Of a DNA stretch of 19,964 bases, positions 14,091-19,964 are shown piece after piece. The position numbers were made by a program, and so were the translations under genes. Each line of letters starts with the position of its first letter. Position 1 is the first letter of the stretch. Below the pieces are notes generated by a model that saw nothing but the letters and a program-made list of their open reading frames with translations, was not told where the DNA came from and searched no databases. The DNA comes from CAADGY01 sp900696665 (lineage in GTDB: Bacteria; Acidobacteriota; Terriglobia; Bryobacterales; Bryobacteraceae): contig JAPSFM010000097.1 of the NCBI GenBank assembly GCA_035063885.1, forward strand, positions 1-19,964. The letters are read 5' to 3'.

Positions 14091-15109
14091 ACAGCCGTTT
14101 CCTCGACGCCTGCCGCCGCAGACCTACGGATGTAAGACCCGTATGGTTCATGCGCCAGGCGGGCCGGTACCTGAAGCAATACCGCGAGGTGCGTTCGAAA
14201 CATAGCATTCTCGAGATCTGCAAGCGTCCGGATCTGGCCGCCACGGTAACGCTCCAACCGATCGAAATCCTGGATGTCGACGCAGCCATCATTTTCGCCG
14301 ACCTCCTGCTGCCGGTGGAGCCGATGGGGCTGAAACTCGAGTTCGTGGCGGGCGAAGGACCCCGCATCGACAATCCCGTGCGGACGTCGGGCGACATCGA
14401 TACTTTGTCCATCTCCAACACGGACGACCTCGGTTATGTTGGCGAGTCGATCCAAATCGTGGTGAAGGCGCTGGGCGGCCGGGCTCCCGTAATCGGGTTT
14501 GTCGGTGCGCCGTTTACGCTGGCAAGCTACATGATCGAGGGCGGGCCGTCCCGGACGTTTCTCAAAACGAAGCAGCTCATGTACAACGACGAGACCTTGT
14601 GGCGGCGTCTGATGGGCAAGATCGTCGATGTACTGGGACCGTATGCGCTCATTCAGGTTTCGGCCGGCGCCCGGGCGATCCAGGTATTCGATAGCTGGGC
14701 GGGAGCGCTTGGCCCGGACGACTACGTCCGCTATGTTCAGCAGTACTCGCGGGCGCTGATCGAACGCATCCGCTCCAGCGGAGTTCCTGTCATTCATTTT
14801 GGCACCGGCGCGGCGGGATTCTTCCGGGAACTGCATGCCGCCGGAGGCGATGTAATGGGCGTGGACTGGCGTATCAACATCGACCAGGCGTGGATGGACA
14901 TCAGCTACCGGTCCGCCATTCAGGGCAACCTCGATCCGGCGGTGCTGTTTGCGCCTTTATCCGAACTGCGCGTGCGCGTGCATGAACTGCTGAAGCGCAC
15001 GGGCACCAAGCCCGGCCACATCTTCAACCTGGGCCATGGCGTGCTGCCGGAGACTCCTGTCGAGAACGTGAAAGCCGTGGTGCAACTGGTGCGGGAACTG
15101 CGCCCGTGA
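14087..15109 (+). CDS. hemE: Uroporphyrinogen decarboxylase
   Basis: The enzyme is about 340 aa, cytoplasmic, and removes the four acetate carboxyls of uroporphyrinogen III to give coproporphyrinogen III. Signatures are intact: the N-terminal PVWFMRQAGRYLKQYRE with the substrate-binding Arg residues, AAIIFADLLLPVEPMG with the catalytic Asp, VGAPFTLASYMIEGG, and HFGTGAAGFF. The C-terminus reads HIFNLGHGVLPETPVENV. I start it at ATG 14087, which overlaps the apbE stop (ATGA) and gives the standard N-terminus MNSRFLDACRR. An in-frame ATG at 14072 would add five residues. The stop overlaps the hemH GTG. It is first of a hemE-hemH-hemY order also found in Bacillus. Confidence 0.97.
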   Translation: MNSRFLDACRRRPTDVRPVWFMRQAGRYLKQYREVRSKHSILEICKRPDLAATVTLQPIEILDVDAAIIFADLLLPVEPMGLKLEFVAGEGPRIDNPVRTSGDIDTLSISNTDDLGYVGESIQIVVKALGGRAPVIGFVGAPFTLASYMIEGGPSRTFLKTKQLMYNDETLWRRLMGKIVDVLGPYALIQVSAGARAIQVFDSWAGALGPDDYVRYVQQYSRALIERIRSSGVPVIHFGTGAAGFFRELHAAGGDVMGVDWRINIDQAWMDISYRSAIQGNLDPAVLFAPLSELRVRVHELLKRTGTKPGHIFNLGHGVLPETPVENVKAVVQLVRELRP

Positions 15110-15987
15110 AGCAGGCCGTCCTGCTGCTGGCGCATGGCGCGCCCGAGACGCTGGACGATGTGGAGAAATATCTCGAATATATTCGTCCGGGACGTCCACT
15201 GCCGCCGCCGGTGATCCGGGAAATCAAACGGCGGTACGAGGAGATCGGCGGCGGGTCGCCCCTCCTGGCCCGAACGCGCGAGCAGGCGGAAGCGCTCCAG
15301 GCGGTGCTCGCTCCCGTAAGGGTCTATTTCGGGATGCGCAACTGGCACCCATTTATCTCCGAGGCGATGGAGCAGATGCAGCGCGATTCGATTGAACGAA
15401 TCGTCGCCATCTGCCTGGCGCCGCAATACTCGCGTGTCAGCGTCGGCTTCTACTTCCGCCGTACCCAGGAAGCCAAGCAGTCGCTTCGTATGTCTGCCGA
15501 AATCGTGTGGGCCAAAAGCTTTCACGACCATCCGATGCTGATTGAGGCCTTTGCCGCGAGACTCCTGCCGCTCCTGCCGGCCGAAAAGGTGCTCTTCACG
15601 GCGCACAGCATCCCGGAGGAAAAAGTTGTTCAGAGACCCGACCCTTACAGCAAAGAAGCGAGGACCACGGCATCGCTGGTGGCGGAACGGGCGGGCGTTG
15701 AAAGTTGGGATTTCGCATATCAGAGCGAGGGGATGAGCGGTGAAAACTGGTTAGGGCCGCCGGTGGAACGCCGCCTGGATGCGTTTGCGGCCGAAGGGAT
15801 CCGGAACGTGGTGATCCACCCGATTGGTTTTGTTTCCGATCACGTCGAGATCCTGTACGATGTCGATATCCAGTTCCGCCGGTACGCGCGTGAACGGGGA
15901 ATTGGAATCACCCGTCCCGAGTCGCTGAACAGTTCTCCGGAGTTGATCGCGGCTCTTGCCGGAGTGGCTTCGCAGAGGTTGGTGTAA
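15106..15987 (+). CDS. hemH: Ferrochelatase (proto- or coproporphyrin type)
   Basis: The 293-aa chelatase inserts Fe2+ into a porphyrin. Conserved points are AHGAP near the N-terminus, His167 in VLFTAHSIP, the SEGMSGENWLGPPVE loop, and Glu248 in HPIGFVSDHVEILYD. His167 and Glu248 correspond to the metal-site His and Glu of ferrochelatases. It is short for the family, has no membrane-anchoring C-terminal extension and no Cys ligand cluster for an [2Fe-2S] centre, like the soluble Bacillus-type enzyme. The start is GTG at 15106 within the hemE stop (GTGA), implying translational coupling, and its stop overlaps hemY (TAATG). Whether protoporphyrin IX or coproporphyrin III is the substrate is not resolved by sequence inspection alone. 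Confidence 0.94.
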   Translation: MKQAVLLLAHGAPETLDDVEKYLEYIRPGRPLPPPVIREIKRRYEEIGGGSPLLARTREQAEALQAVLAPVRVYFGMRNWHPFISEAMEQMQRDSIERIVAICLAPQYSRVSVGFYFRRTQEAKQSLRMSAEIVWAKSFHDHPMLIEAFAARLLPLLPAEKVLFTAHSIPEEKVVQRPDPYSKEARTTASLVAERAGVESWDFAYQSEGMSGENWLGPPVERRLDAFAAEGIRNVVIHPIGFVSDHVEILYDVDIQFRRYARERGIGITRPESLNSSPELIAALAGVASQRLV

Positions 15988-17366
15988 TGCGGCGGGCGGT
16001 CATCATCGGCGGTGGAATATCGGGCCTTTCCACGGCCTACTATCTTGCCAAGGCCGGCGTCGAACCTACTCTCATCGAAGCCAGAGCGCACCTGGGCGGT
16101 GTGATTCGCACTGACACGCTCGAAGGCTGTGTGATTGAAGCCGGTCCCGACAGCTTTCTTTCGGCCAAGCCATGGGCGATGGACCTGATTCGCGAACTCG
16201 GTCTTGCGGATGAGGTGATTGGCTCGAACGACCATCTGCGCGTGACCTACGTGGTAAAGCACGGAAAGCTGGTGCCGCTGCCAGATGGCTTAATGATGAT
16301 GGTGCCGACCAAGGTGATGCCGATCGTCGCTTCGGGACTTCTGAGTTGGCCGACGAAATTGCGGATGGGACTCGAGTTCTTCCGCCGCCCCCCCGCAGTG
16401 CGCCCGAAGGACCGGTCAGTCTCCGAGTTCATCGAAGATCATTACGGGCGGGAAGCGGTCGAGTACCTGGCGGAGCCCCTCCTCGCCGGCGTCTATGGCG
16501 GCGATCCGAGCCGGCTGAGCGTCTCGAGCGTGTTACCGCGTTTTGCGGAGCTCGAGTACGAATACGGCAGCCTTACGCGAGGCGTGCTGGATCAGCGCAG
16601 GAAGCTAAAGCGGAGCGAGGCTTCCGCCCCGCTGTTCCGGACGCTCAAGCGGGGGCTGGGGCACCTGATTGAAACGCTCACCGGAGCGATCGGGAGCCGC
16701 ATGGAAGTGATACAGGGACACGCCGATGCGATGGAGAAGACTCCGGCGGGGTTTCGAATTCGCGTCAACGGCGCGTGGCTCGAGGCTTCGCACGTCGTGC
16801 TGGCATGCCAGGCGTATGCAGCCGCCCCCCTGGCAGGCGCGCTGGATCCCGAGCTTGGACGTTGTCTCGAGTCGATTCCTTACAGCTCATCGATGACGCT
16901 CGCCTTGGGATACCGGCGGCAATCGTTCGGACAGTCTTTGAAGGGGTTTGGGTTTCTGGTCCCCCGAAAGGAACGGCGAACGATGGTAGCCTGCACGTGG
17001 GTGGGAAACAAATTCGCCCATCGGATTCCGGAGGAGTGGGTGGTGCTGCGCTGTTTTGTAGGCGGCCTGGAGGATAGCTTTCTGCGGGAGAGCGATAAGA
17101 CCATCGCCGCCGCCGTACGGGCTGAGCTGAGCGCCATTATGGGAGTGACCGCCGCGCCGGAGCTGGTGCGCATCTCGCGCTGGCCGCGGTCGATGGCACA
17201 ATACACCGTCGGTCACGAAAGCCGCCTCAAGGAGATCGAGCAGCGGGCGGCACGTATCGAAGGGCTCTCGCTTGCCGGAAATGCCTATTACGGAATAGGC
17301 GTCCCCGATTGTATCCGGTTGGGCAAACAGGCAGCCGGCCGGATCACTTCCGCATCAGAATCGTAA
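15987..17366 (+). CDS. hemY: Protoporphyrinogen/coproporphyrinogen oxidase, FAD type (HemY)
   Basis: The 459-aa flavoprotein oxidises protoporphyrinogen IX (or coproporphyrinogen III in Gram-positive-type pathways) with O2. The N-terminal Rossmann dinucleotide fold is VIIGGGISGLSTAYYL, followed by LIEARAHLGGVIRTDTLEG and EAGPDSFLSAKPWAMDL. A conserved middle section reads EPLLAGVYGGDPSRLSV. The C-terminal FAD-contacting segment is LSLAGNAYYGIGVPDCIRLGKQAA. This is the oxygen-dependent PPOX/HemY family (often labelled hemG), not the flavodoxin HemG or HemJ. The ATG overlaps the hemH stop. Its last 23 bases overlap the convergent hypothetical gene on the minus strand, so no terminator separates them. 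Confidence 0.95.
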   Translation: MRRAVIIGGGISGLSTAYYLAKAGVEPTLIEARAHLGGVIRTDTLEGCVIEAGPDSFLSAKPWAMDLIRELGLADEVIGSNDHLRVTYVVKHGKLVPLPDGLMMMVPTKVMPIVASGLLSWPTKLRMGLEFFRRPPAVRPKDRSVSEFIEDHYGREAVEYLAEPLLAGVYGGDPSRLSVSSVLPRFAELEYEYGSLTRGVLDQRRKLKRSEASAPLFRTLKRGLGHLIETLTGAIGSRMEVIQGHADAMEKTPAGFRIRVNGAWLEASHVVLACQAYAAAPLAGALDPELGRCLESIPYSSSMTLALGYRRQSFGQSLKGFGFLVPRKERRTMVACTWVGNKFAHRIPEEWVVLRCFVGGLEDSFLRESDKTIAAAVRAELSAIMGVTAAPELVRISRWPRSMAQYTVGHESRLKEIEQRAARIEGLSLAGNAYYGIGVPDCIRLGKQAAGRITSASES

Positions 17367-17910
17367 CGTGGTCGGGTTTGAGCTCGAGCTTTTGCATTCC
17401 GTAGCCCATCTCGAAGGGTTGTCCGATCTTGGCTTCGGGATACCGCGCCCGCACGAAGTTCCGGATCAGGAAATCCAGCGCGGCGCCTTCGATGGGAATT
17501 CCGGAAACGGTGACGTTCTCCACGTCCACCTGGGCCATACCGTCGTAGGTTCGCACTCTCGTCGTGACGCTCACCGGCTTTTCACCGTCTAAGAGAGCGC
17601 GCGTGAACCATCCGGGTGGATTGCCGCCCGCCTGTTTCAGCCTGGCGAAATTTACGAGAGCGTAGCCGGAGGCCGTGCCGTTGTTCAATTCAACCCGCGG
17701 ATTCCGCAGGCCCTCCTTCCATAAATCGGGCAGCTCTCCGCGGATCCAGGCGTTCAGTTCAGCTTCGCTTAAGGTGACACGCGCGGGCGCCCGGTGCTTT
17801 TCAATCGCCTGTATCTTGCTCTTCGCGGAAACGTAATCGGAGGTGGAAGCCTGGACTGCCAGCAAGCCTGCCAAGACCAGGGCCGGAACGAAAGCCCTCA
17901 TAATTCCCAT
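17344..17910 (-). CDS. Secreted hypothetical protein
   Basis: I do not recognise the family with certainty. From the ATG at 17910 the product is about 188 aa with a cleavable signal peptide (MRAFVPALVLAGLLAVQAS). A region follows that begins VTLSEAELNAWIRGELPDLW and ends in strands such as VSVTTRVRTYDGMAQVDVENV and MQKLELKPDHVTILM. The early LSEAELN motif and the later strand-rich half recall lipid-binding TULIP or YpmS/DUF2140-like proteins, but this is a weak analogy. Other possible starts are GTG 17937 and ATG 17901; all keep the signal peptide. It lies directly downstream of another secreted protein on the same strand (gap 7-33 bases), so the two are probably one operon, and overlaps the 3' end of hemY by 23 bases. 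Confidence 0.75.
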   Translation of the reverse strand: MGIMRAFVPALVLAGLLAVQASTSDYVSAKSKIQAIEKHRAPARVTLSEAELNAWIRGELPDLWKEGLRNPRVELNNGTASGYALVNFARLKQAGGNPPGWFTRALLDGEKPVSVTTRVRTYDGMAQVDVENVTVSGIPIEGAALDFLIRNFVRARYPEAKIGQPFEMGYGMQKLELKPDHVTILMRK

Positions 17911-17943
17911 TATCCGGCAATCGAGAATTGCGCGCACGCCGTG

Positions 17944-18714
17944 TCAGCGTTGCGGAGGACTTGCCGGCGCATCCTCGAAGGTCACCGTGGATTCCGCCGA
18001 GAACTTCTTGTAGTCGCTGTAGCGGATGATCATCCGGATGCGTTGCGGCCCGCTCCGGAAGTGAAGCGTATCGTCCGCCACCGTCTGTTGGGGAAACCAG
18101 TATTTACCATCCACCTGCTCGCGGAGCGTGGTAAACCGGGGAAAGCGATTTTCCGATTTCAGCGACAGAATTTCCGGGACCGCCTTGCCCTGGGTCTGGA
18201 TGATGGAGTAATCGCGTTTGTCGACCCACAGCATGCCCTCGAACAGGCGCTGCCCGGAGAGGATCTGGCGCGGGCGAACCTCCAGCAGCCAGCAATCGAT
18301 CCCGTCTATCTGCTCCTCGCCGCGGAACCGTGTTTCGTAGATCCATAGCTGGTCCGAAGTCAACAGCAGTGGTTGCACTTCGCGGATGTCCCGAAAATCC
18401 TCAGGTGTAAGCAACAGGCGTTTGAGGCTGTTGGTGGGCGATTCCACCATCTGCTCCGTGCGGCCCTTGGGCGAGAAAATGATGTCGCGGATCTCGCGGT
18501 AGCGGCCTGTGATCATCCCGCGATCGTCGAACTCCTCGATGATCACGCTTTGCCGGTAAGTGTAGTCGGCTCGCGCCGCCTCGTTCTCGGTCTCCCGTAA
18601 GGCAACTTTCTTGGGCAGCCCCGGCGGCGGCTCGGCGGCGAAAAGGGAAGGAGCGAAAACAACGAATGCTACCATGAGGCGAATGCGGTATCCGCTCCGA
18701 GGTTTCTGGATCAC
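17944..18714 (-). CDS. Secreted hypothetical protein, LolA-like/outer-membrane lipoprotein-sorting type
   Basis: The product is about 256 aa, exported, with a signal peptide whose n-region is basic (KPRSGYRIR) and hydrophobic core VAFVVFAPSLFAA. The mature part reads like an incomplete beta-barrel: YRQSVIIEEFDDRG, then WIYETRFRGEEQIDGIDCWLLEV, GMLWVDKRDYSIIQTQG, GKYWFPQQTVADDTL and a final RYSDYKKFSAESTVTF. This pattern resembles acidobacterial proteins with a LolA/LolB-like fold (inferred, not proven). I start it at GTG 18714, with AGGA 8 bases upstream and a good n-region. ATG 18675 lacks both; ATG 18744 is a longer option. With GTG 18714 the gene overlaps the divergent CPBP protease head-to-head. 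Confidence 0.72.
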   Translation of the reverse strand: MIQKPRSGYRIRLMVAFVVFAPSLFAAEPPPGLPKKVALRETENEAARADYTYRQSVIIEEFDDRGMITGRYREIRDIIFSPKGRTEQMVESPTNSLKRLLLTPEDFRDIREVQPLLLTSDQLWIYETRFRGEEQIDGIDCWLLEVRPRQILSGQRLFEGMLWVDKRDYSIIQTQGKAVPEILSLKSENRFPRFTTLREQVDGKYWFPQQTVADDTLHFRSGPQRIRMIIRYSDYKKFSAESTVTFEDAPASPPQR

Positions 18715-19672
18715 GGTTGCGATCCTGTGGGCCGTTCTGTGCATTGCAGGGTACTTCTACTCAAAACAACAGGGTATCCCGGATTCGGCCGCTCTTGCTG
18801 TGATCCTGGCCTGCCTGGTGGAAGCGGCTTTCTATATCGCGCCCGGCTTTGCTTCCGTCCGGCAGCGGCTGAGCGGCGTACGGAGCCGGTACCTGCTTGC
18901 CGGCTTTCTGGCGGTGAGCGCGCTGGTTCCCTACGTGATTTTCGCGGGGCTATCCTCTACCTTCGAGTGGCCGTCCTTCGCACTGCTGGGCCTGATCGCC
19001 GCTGTCATCCCGTTCTGGTTCGCCGTACTGCCGAAGCATCCGGCCACCGACCTGGGTTTTCTCGCGCTGGTCGCGCTCGTCTTCCTTTCGGCCATTTTTC
19101 AATCCATCTACATCGACCCTTATCCACGCGTACCGGCAGAAATGTTTGGAAAGCTCATGTCCATCCGGCTGGGCATCGCTTCGGCGCTCTTTCTCAGGGG
19201 AGTGAAAGGGACAGGGTTCGGTTTTGTGCCGGAACGGAAGGACTGGAAGATCGGTATTCTGCATTACCTCTATTTCCTGCCGGTGGGAGCGGCCCTGATT
19301 GCTCTTACCGGCTTCGCGACGCTGCGCTCGTTGCCGGCGGATCCGGCGAAGCTGGCGCTGACGGCATTCGCCAGCTTCCTTGGATTCCTGTGGGTGGTCG
19401 CGCTTTCCGAGGAGTTCTTCGTGCGCGGACTCCTGCAACAGTGGCTATCGAAGTGGATGAACAGTCCGGTGGCAGGGCTGCTGATTGCTTCTTTGATTTT
19501 CGGGTTGTTGCATCTGCCGTTTCGATCGGCCTTTCCCAACTGGCGTTTCGCACTCCTCGCCGCAACGGCGAGCCTGTTTTATGGGAGAGCGTTCCAGCAG
19601 GCCGGCAGCATTCGCGCATCCATGGTGACGCACGCGCTGGTTGTGCTGACGTGGCGCGTTTTTCTGGTCTGA
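18674..19672 (+). CDS. CPBP-family intramembrane metalloprotease (CAAX protease/bacteriocin-processing type)
   Basis: The polytopic membrane protein of about 332 aa has eight or so hydrophobic segments. The C-terminal Abi/CPBP domain has the glutamate pair E246-E247 in SEEFFVRGLLQQWL (EExxxR) and His280 in FGLLHLPF (FxxxH), then a final His in MVTHALVV, which together form the glutamic-type intramembrane active site of the Rce1/CPBP family. The N-terminal half (1-160) is an additional multi-pass region without motifs. Roles in this family range from prenyl-protein cleavage to peptide processing and immunity; none can be assigned here. ATG 18674 or 18683 give the best N-terminus (RRMRYPLRGFWITVAIL), while 18611 would run 21 codons into the opposite gene. 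SD is weak. It is divergent from the LolA-like gene and convergent with the OmdA remnant. Confidence 0.86.
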   Translation: MRRMRYPLRGFWITVAILWAVLCIAGYFYSKQQGIPDSAALAVILACLVEAAFYIAPGFASVRQRLSGVRSRYLLAGFLAVSALVPYVIFAGLSSTFEWPSFALLGLIAAVIPFWFAVLPKHPATDLGFLALVALVFLSAIFQSIYIDPYPRVPAEMFGKLMSIRLGIASALFLRGVKGTGFGFVPERKDWKIGILHYLYFLPVGAALIALTGFATLRSLPADPAKLALTAFASFLGFLWVVALSEEFFVRGLLQQWLSKWMNSPVAGLLIASLIFGLLHLPFRSAFPNWRFALLAATASLFYGRAFQQAGSIRASMVTHALVVLTWRVFLV

Positions 19673-19682
19673 CCCAATTTCG

Positions 19683-19854
19683 TCACTTCAAACCGAGTTT
19701 TTTCCGGCCGCCCAAAGGTGAGCGCTTCCCGAAGACGTTCTTCCCTGGTTTCCTGACGTTTGGCCGAATCGATCCAACCGGTGTATGCCCGCCGGTACGA
19801 TGGAGCCAATTGTTCGAAATACCGGCAGGCACGTGGATTCGCCTTTAGGCCCAT
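19683..19854 (-). pseudogene. Frameshifted 3' remnant of a YdeI/OmpD-associated (OmdA) gene
   Basis: The minus strand encodes LKANPRACRYFEQLAPSY followed by RRAYTGWIDSAKRQETRE, the C-terminal hallmark of the YdeI/OmdA family (bacteriocin-protection, YdeI or OmpD-associated). In that family the sequence normally ends with a short stretch like KKLGLK and a stop. Here the reading frame runs past that point, and the expected KKLGLK plus TGA (stop 19683-19685) appears in the frame shifted by one base, near a TTTGGG run or the A6 run. The first roughly 140 residues of a normal protein are missing: upstream the frame closes at 19900-19902. So this is a truncated and frameshifted fragment, not a working gene. 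Confidence 0.7.
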
Positions 19855-19885
19855 TATGGGGCCCCAAGTGAGAATTTCGTACTCG

Positions 19886-19963
19886 TTAGGCGGCAGCCTT
19901 CAGCCCGACGGCGCGCAGCAACTCGTCCAGGTCGTCAACAATTCGCTGGTATAGGCGGTCGAG
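19886..19963 (-). CDS. 3' end of an unidentified gene (partial, runs off the window)
   Basis: The minus strand is open from the window edge for 25 codons and ends with TAA at 19886-19888. It reads LDRLYQRIVDDLDELL and then RAVGLKAAA, an amphipathic acidic-basic helix that looks like a genuine C-terminus. No family can be named from this piece. It sits just upstream of the OmdA remnant on the same strand and may be what replaced the remnant's 5' part. Confidence 0.4.
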   Translation of the reverse strand, partial: LDRLYQRIVDDLDELLRAVGLKAAA

Positions 19964-19964
19964 G

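Noticed and set aside
18727..19848. 373-codon plus-strand frame overlapping the CPBP protease
   Set aside because: Arg/Gly/Pro-rich shadow in the +2 frame. The hydrophobic frame with EExxxR and FxxxH motifs is clearly the real one.
1..19964. CRISPR array, tRNA, rRNA, prophage or antiphage system
   Set aside because: No spaced direct repeats, cloverleaf, rRNA stretches, integrase or nuclease-type genes were seen. The CPBP protease and OmdA remnant alone do not make a defence locus.

Overview
The window looks like a chromosomal segment of an Acidobacteriota bacterium, probably a Solibacter/Bryobacter-type lineage. This is an inference from three things: a very large Oar-like TonB-dependent receptor with an N-terminal carboxypeptidase-regulatory domain (a family expanded in that phylum), high-GC codon use, and secreted hypothetical proteins of acidobacterial style. 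No rRNA, tRNA, CRISPR array, intact transposase or prophage gene is visible. The window is mostly core-genome, with two less ordinary ends.

Layout. (1) Positions 1-461: the last 20 codons of a probable upstream gene, whose stop codon lies in a degenerate heptamer repeat, then a gene-free stretch dense in perfect inverted repeats. (2) 462-3953, minus strand: an Oar-like outer-membrane receptor with a sigma70-like promoter abutting its ATG. (3) 4016-7115, plus strand: tadA, a membrane fatty-acid desaturase, a sensor kinase that is almost all membrane plus catalytic core, and an OmpR-type response regulator. The last three recall the Bacillus des-desK-desR layout, but with different kinase and regulator families. 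(4) 7203-13125, plus strand: promoter, leader with a textbook intrinsic terminator, then rimP-nusA-infB-DUF503-rbfA, the classical transcription/translation operon (no ylxR or L7Ae-like gene, and no truB after rbfA). (5) 13125-17366: apbE, hemE, hemH and hemY/hemG, joined to rbfA and to each other by overlapping stop/start codons, so ribosome assembly and late heme synthesis appear to form one transcription unit. (6) 17344-18714, minus strand: two secreted hypothetical proteins. (7) 18674-19672, plus strand: a CPBP-family intramembrane protease, head-to-head with the preceding pair. (8) 19683-19964: a frameshifted remnant of a YdeI/OmpD-associated (OmdA) gene and the tail of another minus-strand gene cut by the window edge.

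How the genes work together: region 4 covers 30S maturation (RimP, RbfA), transcription elongation/termination (NusA) and initiation (IF2). Region 5 takes uroporphyrinogen III towards heme, with ApbE supplying covalent FMN to an unknown extracytoplasmic acceptor. Region 3 may be a self-contained membrane-lipid sensing and response unit. This is the most interesting functional hypothesis in the window, and it is untested.
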